Assembly (NCBI GenBank): GCA_021234155.1
Contig: JAJEKV010000062.1
Coordinates: 1,904,602-1,968,601 of the forward strand
DNA length: 64,000 nt
Direction of reading: 5' to 3'
Source of the DNA: Isoetes taiwanensis
Lineage: Eukaryota; Streptophyta; Lycopodiopsida; Isoetales; Isoetaceae
Shown here: in pieces, positions 58,300 to 64,000 of the stretch
Layout: every line of letters starts with the position of its first letter
Position numbering within the stretch: the stretch's first letter is position 1
The notes under the pieces: generated by a model
Told to the model about the DNA's origin: nothing
The model's input: only the letters and a program-made list of their open reading frames with translations
The model's database searches: none
Position numbers and translations under genes: made by a program

Positions 58300-59445
58300 T
58301 TTAAGAAGTGCGTTTGAAAGATTCCTTCTAAAAATTTACAAAATTCTAAAATACCCCTAAAAAGGACTCTTTTACTATCTTGTGTCTAAAGATTTATAAA
58401 ACTGCTTATGAAAACAGACATTTTAGGAAGACTTAACATTAAGGAGAAGAACAACAAAGAAAAATATCTCATTTTAGAGGGGAAAAGGACCACTACGAAA
58501 GCCAAAGATTTATTATGGGGCAAATTCATATGATAAAATTAGACGCTTTTGTATCTTATCCCTTAGAACATTTATATTGGCTGTTATAGAAGACAAAAAA
58601 TTTGTTATTTCACAACCATTTTGGCTAAACATCCTAATTGACCTTAAAAGACATTGGGAGACAGTTGAACAAACTGCTTGAATGAAAAATAATTGTTTTT
58701 GCATCATATGGTATTACAAATGGTAATACATCCATGAAATCATGCAGTTAGTTGAAGTTCCAACTGACGATGCCGTATAAATTTATACCGAGGAAACAGA
58801 AGTTGAAGTAGTGAAGCTCTGTGATTACATGGCCTTTTTTGTTGTTCTCGGAGATGTATTTATCATGTCTTTGGGCTTGCACAATACCAATCCACAATAT
58901 AGTGATGTTGAGAAGATAGTCAAGCTCCTTGTCAATGTTGAGAGTCTTCAAAGATAATTCCATCATCCTCAGAAGTGATATGCCATCGCGCATTTCTCCA
59001 CGAGAAGTATTTGTCTATCTTGCTTTTTTTTTTGTCTGTTTGCAAAGAAATAGGTAAACTTTTTTGGGGTTGCTACTCCTCGCACCCCTATGGACAAACT
59101 ACGTAGTTTCCTTCTTGTTGAACACATGTGTCTCCATAACATTTTGGGGTCCTTTGCCTTTAGTAGCAGGTTTTTGAGCCTAAAGTGAAGTTAGCATGTG
59201 TAGAGAAAAAAAAAAAGTAAAAATAACAACGGGATTCGACTAATTTATGCTCTAACATTGCATTACAAGGTCAGAGAATTTAGAACTATTTTAGAACTTT
59301 TTGAACTAAAAAAACTAAGAAAACTGCATAAAATTATCCCTTAAGTGTGTTATTTCAACAATATTAAGTTGCAAAAACCTTTGGGAGCAAGAAAGACCCC
59401 ACAAGATTTTGCACGATATAAACTTATACTCATGGACTACATATT
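58300..59445. other. No recognisable gene
   Basis: This stretch is AT-rich with short frames only. A GTATAAATTTATAC palindrome at about 58,776-58,789 recurs near 59,552. Confidence 0.5.
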
Positions 59446-59474
59446 TTATGTATATATATATTTATATATACATC

Positions 59475-59508
<34 letters not shown>

Positions 59509-59700
59509 ATATATATACGTTCACATATTTGTATATATAAAAAAAAAAGGGTATAAATTTATACCGCAGGAAGTCTCTCGGTATAGATTTATACCGCAAG
59601 ACTTCTTTTTTTTTTTCGGATATATATATATGTAAATATATATGTTATATATATATTATATATTTATATAATATACATATATATATATCTGTTATATATA
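59446..59700. repeat. (TA)n microsatellite with GGTATAAATTTATACC palindromes
   Basis: Runs of TATATA alternate with two palindromic units, GGTATAAATTTATACC near 59,549 and GGTATAGATTTATACC near 59,580, each followed by GCA(A/G)GA..TC. TA-repeats and palindromes of this sort are prone to expansion and fork stalling. Confidence 0.8.
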
Positions 59701-59710
59701 TACAATTATA

Positions 59711-59909
59711 TAAGTGTACCAAATGTATATAGAGATTTTTGGTGTCATGGCACTTGACCGCGTCGGATCGAGATCAGGACGGCTTTGGTGGAGCCACCTC
59801 AATCCACCCCAAGTGTACCAAATGTATATAGAGATTTTGGTGTCGCCGCCTGGACCGTCCAGATCTGAGATCCGACGGCCCTGGTGGAGCCACCTCAATC
59901 CACCCCAAG
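59711..59909. repeat. Two-copy tandem repeat, about 98 bp
   Basis: The unit AAGTGTACCAAATGTATATA ... GGTGGAGCCACCTCAATCC occurs twice, at 59,711 and 59,809. A third partial motif, TTATTTGG(G/A)GCTTTTGAT, is at 59,922 and 60,052. The rest of 59,930-62,250 shows no gene I recognise. Confidence 0.85.
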
Positions 59910-62251
59910 CACCCCCCCTTATTTGGGGCTTTTGATCTGGGCCGTCGAATGTGCAAGATGAATGGCCTAGATGTCGCCACCTAAATTTAGAGCAATAAAT
60001 GCCACATGATGAGGTGGCAACAATATTTAATTGCATTTAATGCGAATGCCCTTTATTTGGAGCTTTTGATTCAAGCCGTCGATATTAGGGATTTGATCTT
60101 GGCCGTATAAAAAGATCATCGAAATTAAATGCAAGGTAGGAGGTGGCGGCACATAATATGTTGTGGTTTTTTTTTTTTTTTCATTTTTTTGCCCTAGTGT
60201 TTTCCAAAACTTTGCTAATGACGTGCCATACTTTCGGCTCCTTCTGAACCATGGTCGGATTCTTTCCGGCCATTGGCCGCCCATCTCCGGTGTCTTTTTT
60301 AACATCTAAATCGGTTGTTCGAGTGGCTGCATCATTTCCGCTTATGAGCTCTGGCTGTGGCAGAACTAGGGAAGCATAACAGGATTTGTTTATGGAGCTT
60401 AGAAACTAGATCTTGCCTTCAATTTTCGGCCTCAGCTTCTGCTTTAAGGATCGTCTTCGGGGATTTCATCCACAAGCTTCAGCTAATTTAACTTCAGGGA
60501 TGAACCATTTCATATTTGGGCTTTAATATCTTTGCAAAACGGGGGATTCAGGTCTCAGAATATCCACATTCTGGCAGCCACTAGAGGATCTGTTTAATGG
60601 TTTAGCCGAAAAGAGGTATTTTGGCTTTGACGTGTCGTTTTGCCTTATCAAAGTCGTTGATGACTGTTGCCAGATTTTTGGCCCACAGAGCCTTGCTCAT
60701 GGTGATAACATGCCAGTCGGATATGCTGGATGCAAATTTGGATACATGGCTTTAGGTGATTTATGACTCTTATATCCAATCTATATTCTGGGTTTTAGAG
60801 TCGATGATGTCAAAAGGCTGTGGCTCGGGCATGCCAGGATGTGAATCTAACGTTCCATAGATTTCTATAACTAGCTCGGGCATGCCAAGGATGCTGAAAA
60901 GCTTGATATGAAGGCTAGAGCAAAGGTTCAGCGGATAAGAAGGATAGCTATGGTAAGGCATTGGTTTTGCTTTGGTTTTCCTTTTGTACACACGGTTGTA
61001 CAGTTGCACAAGTTTATTGTATGCCTCTATCTAAGGGATTGCAAAGTTTATTGTGTGGTATCATATGTAGGGAATTGGAGAAATTGCAACTACAGAAATA
61101 AGAATGGCAGCTAATGAACACTGGAATGATGGAGGACTTGAAGTGCGTAATCTCCAAACCTGATTTAATGAATAAAATAGAATTTATGGAATGCATAACT
61201 ATATACTTCCATTTTTTTCTGACCGGCTTGCATTCCAACATTTTCAGGTCTGAAACAGATCTTCCTCTTTGTTGCCCCGTACGTAAAGCTTATTTTCTTA
61301 TCGTAATCTTTGTGCTGATTCTTCTATGCTGGACTTGCATTTTCGACCTCTTTCTAGTTGTGAGCTGCCCTGTTATGCTACATGCTGAGGTTTAGGGTTA
61401 CAAAGATCCAAAATCCCTAAGGTACGTTGCCTATCTATCACTACAATTGTCAACTACCTTCATAGGCTTATTAGTCAGGTATCCTGGATCTTGCATTTAT
61501 TGATACGATGCAAGGGAGGTTGAGCTTGCTCAAGCTTTGCTACAGACTCCATAAATAGGCATTTGAATATATAGCCAGGAGCATCAGATAGATGTGCTTC
61601 TGGAATTGTAGGCCGCAATCTGTAAGAGGGCGTTTAATGATGCTAAAGTTTCTGTCTTGTCCACTGTTATTCTATGTCCTTATAGTGCTACTTGTGCCAT
61701 TTCCGAAATGTAGTTACACGTCAAAAACAGAGCTACGGTTAGGAAGTTATCGATCTTCAAAGTTGCTGCTGTAAATTTGTGACAACAGAAGTTCAATACA
61801 AGTTTTAAGTGATTTGAGCTTCAATTTTGGAAAACATGCCTCTAACACACTTTGTAGGGCAACTTGTGTCGTTTCCAAAATGTATTTACACTTGAAAACA
61901 GAGCTACAAGTTGGGAAGTTATAGCTCTTCAAATTTGCTGTTGTAAATCTGTGTGACAGTAGAATGTCATAGCATCAAAGCCAAAATCAGATTTTGTTGG
62001 CAACTAGATGTGGGCCATAATTTCTGTATGATTCAAGCATGCCCTCTTTTTTTCATGCAAGCATGGTAGAGATTGCTCCTTGCCTAACCATAGTGATCTT
62101 CATGCAGGTGCAGACATGGAACTACTTCATTTATGAAGTTCAGCCATGCTTAATATGTTTTCTTAACCTACAAGTTTGGAAGCTTAGATCTCAGATTCAT
62201 GCTGCTGTTCATCAACATAGGTCTTCTCTCATTCCATAAACTTCTTTGCAG

Positions 62252-62992
62252 GCCACTTTGGAAGGAAATCTATTATATATGGCTGGTCAGCTTGCTCTTG
62301 ATCCTCCAACAATGGTATTGATTTCTGGCGGTGCATTGTGAGATGTCAACAACACTCAAGAACTGTGATGCAGTAGCGCAAGCTTTTGGCATTACATTAG
62401 CTTCTAATGCAGCTTCTCTTGTCATATACTGGTCTTTAATGACAACTGCAGAAGAAAGAAGAGAAATAGAAGGGGAATTACATAACTATTTTGGAATTGC
62501 ACCAGAGCTTCTGTCTATGCTTGTCTTATTTGTGCAAGTTTCATCTTTGCTGAAAGCGTAAGTCTCTACTTTTTTGCATATAATTGGTATCCTCTCTTTA
62601 GCAGTTTGCTTCTTTTCTACACAGGGCTATGGTTGAAGTGAAACCACTGCTTTGGTGTCCAGCATTGACAGATGAAACAGAAGATGTAAAGAATGGTTAT
62701 CCAGTAAAGAATTTGTTGACATGCACTAAAAAGCGTGTAATAGACCACATAGAAGCAAGCTTTACTTGCCCTACATCAAATAGCATTATGGTGTATGGAA
62801 AGTTTTCTCAAGCTTTGATCTCTTTTAGCTGCAAAGATTGGACAAGAGTCATTACCTCCAATCTTCGAGATAGGCAACTTAAAGTTGAAGATTCACCTTC
62901 CAATGTTGAAGTTCAGAAGGCAATTCTATGTGGCTTAAACATGCTTACAGAAGTTCTTACAGATGCAAATCTATCTTGGTTGGATGTTTTGG
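62252..62992 (+). pseudogene. Diphthine-ammonia ligase (DPH6-like), C-terminal exons
   Basis: DPH6 amidates diphthine to diphthamide on elongation factor 2 in the cytosol. Plant DPH6 proteins carry RidA/YjgF-like domains after the ligase domain. After an acceptor CTTTGCAG the exon reads ATLEGNLLYMAGQLALDPPT and then, in another frame from 62,333, STTLKNCDAVAQAFGITLAS to LLKA at 62,557 (donor GTAAGT). The next exon (62,625-62,992) joins in phase as AMVEVKPLLWCPALTDE and continues to MLTEVLTDANLSWLDVL, with donor GTAAGC. This matches the family order 'AT...YMAGQLGLDPPTM', '.AL.N.EAVA..F', 'VEVKP.L'. The ligase domain and last exons are missing. One frame change near 62,330 breaks the RidA-like domain. 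Confidence 0.82.
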
Positions 62993-63235
62993 TAAGCTTA
63001 CAGATTTATTAAAAAAAATATTATCTCTCTCTCTCATTGTTGTGTCAATTTTATTGGTTTGGGCTATGCTGAAATGGATCGTATATCTTACTCAATGTAT
63101 CTTCTTTGGAACTTCCTCCACGTAAGTCATCTGAGTTAAATATGCTTTTGAATCTGCCCGCAATCAATCCTGTGCATTTCTTGGAGCTCTTGCTTTACTG
63201 CACTGGAAGCGATAAAGCTCCCATCTCAACGATGC

Positions 63236-63395
63236 CTTACACTTTGACATTTATGAGGGAATGCCTAAACCAGATGTTTCATGGAATTCTCTGATTGCTG
63301 GCAGTGGACAGGTAAATAAAGCTCTGAAAATTTTTAGGGAAATGCCAAATTCAAATACTGCCTTCATTATTGCCTTATTTCTGGCTATGAGACTT
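63236..63395 (+). pseudogene. PPR repeat fragment
   Basis: A plus-strand frame reads MPKPDVSWNSLIAGSGQVNK and then ALKIFREMPNSN, one PPR repeat boundary with the 'PDVSWNSLIAG' signature and the 'AL.IF.EM' helix. The repeat is shortened. No neighbours of the same kind were found within 62-64 kb, so it is a relic. From 63,400 to the end no gene is recognised. Confidence 0.65.
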
Positions 63396-64000
63396 TGCAT
63401 GTATTCCAAAAGATGCCTTCACTGAGAACCGTGGAGATTGTAGGAGGAAGCTCGATGTGAGTGCTGGGTACTTTATACTACGTGATTGTTTTAATATGTG
63501 TTTTGCAGGTGTGTAGAATATAAGACAGCATAATAAGGCAGTCTTTAATATTTGTGACAAGATCAAGGAGTTAGTCTTTTGTGGAGCATCCCAGTCTTCT
63601 CCTTCTTGCAGCTGTTATAGCAGTTCAACTGGTATAAATCTCACTAGCTTCAAGATAATCTAGAGACATGCTAAAAGGTATTCTATGTTTGCAGGTTGCC
63701 ACGTTGATTGCAGTCTATGCAAAGAGGGGTTTTGCCTTCGTGAAAGGTATAAGTTGGGGTTGGTGTCGCTTTATTTGATTATACAACTTAGTCACATATA
63801 TGCCACTTCATCCAATTAAAGGAAACTTCAAAGAAAACTTCACTTTGAGATCTAAAAATAATCTTAGGCATATATTTCCCAAATTGGTAGCAATAATGCT
63901 TTAAAATAAAGAAAATGTGTTTGTTATTGGTGCAATATTTCTAAGTTCAATCAGGTTGTTGCTTTTGTTGCTCAACAATCTGCCAATTTGGATATATCAC

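Noticed and set aside
59446-59700. TA-rich tract as a replication origin
   Set aside because: TA microsatellites are common in plant DNA and no origin-specific feature can be shown.
1-64000. tRNA or rRNA genes
   Set aside because: No cloverleaf-type A/B boxes with matching stems or rRNA sequence were recognised; only short primer-binding-like sequences next to LTRs.

Overview
This is a nuclear window from a land plant. The host genes are plant-type: PLS-class PPR repeats, a kinesin-light-chain-related TPR gene, a His-rich-tailed Zn/Cd P1B-ATPase, a diphthine-ammonia ligase with its RidA-like domain, and an RlmN-type radical-SAM RNA methyltransferase. They have canonical GT..AG introns and lie among large transposable elements. 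The style of the PPR repeats and the heavy load of old repeats suggest a fern or other seed-free vascular plant; that placement is inference. Almost every host gene copy here is a relic with frame changes, so this is mostly a pseudogene and transposon graveyard. Many differences are one-base indels, so part of the damage could be assembly noise.

Layout. 1-5.4 kb: host gene relics (PPR fragment, a Gln-rich tail exon, a six-exon RlmN-like pseudogene, one large exon of a kinesin-light-chain-related gene). 5.4-8.1 kb: no recognisable gene. 8,134-19,119: Ty3/gypsy LTR element on the minus strand with its 5-bp target duplication (AAAGC). 19,447-39,772: a decayed DNA transposon ('element A') bounded by a 22-bp inverted repeat. 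It carries a rightward gene with coiled-coil and Ulp1-like parts and a leftward transposase-like gene, and it is split by a second Ty3/gypsy element of the same family (27,718-38,747, plus strand, target duplication TAGAA). 39.8-50 kb: a second composite locus ('element B'). 50.0-51.5 kb: 3' end of a LINE. 51.9-57 kb: two copies of one MITE, a PPR pseudogene and small tandem repeats. 57.3-58.1 kb: last exon of a heavy-metal ATPase. 59.4-59.9 kb: TA-rich and tandem repeats. 62.2-63.0 kb: diphthine-ammonia ligase exons. 63.2-63.4 kb: PPR fragment.

The most interesting part is element B. Two genes diverge from about 43 kb. The leftward one (from 42,876) leads into a decayed transposase-like protein. 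The rightward one (44,485 onward) begins with an exact copy of the histone H3 N-terminus (MARTKQTAR), followed by nuclear localisation signals, a candidate ParB-like domain, and downstream a methyltransferase-like SAM-binding motif and an acidic tail. The same 22-bp inverted repeat (AAATTGGGC, 4-base spacer, GCCCAATTT) is amplified in three separate arrays with different periods (about 52, 70 and 73 bp) and unrelated filler. The arrays lie in intron 1 of the leftward gene, just upstream of the rightward gene (probably a 5'-UTR intron), and in intron 1 of the rightward coding region, with one extended copy after its 3' end. I propose, as inference, that the protein binds these palindromes and uses the H3-tail mimic and methyltransferase part to alter chromatin on the element itself, much as VANC proteins act on VANDAL repeats.
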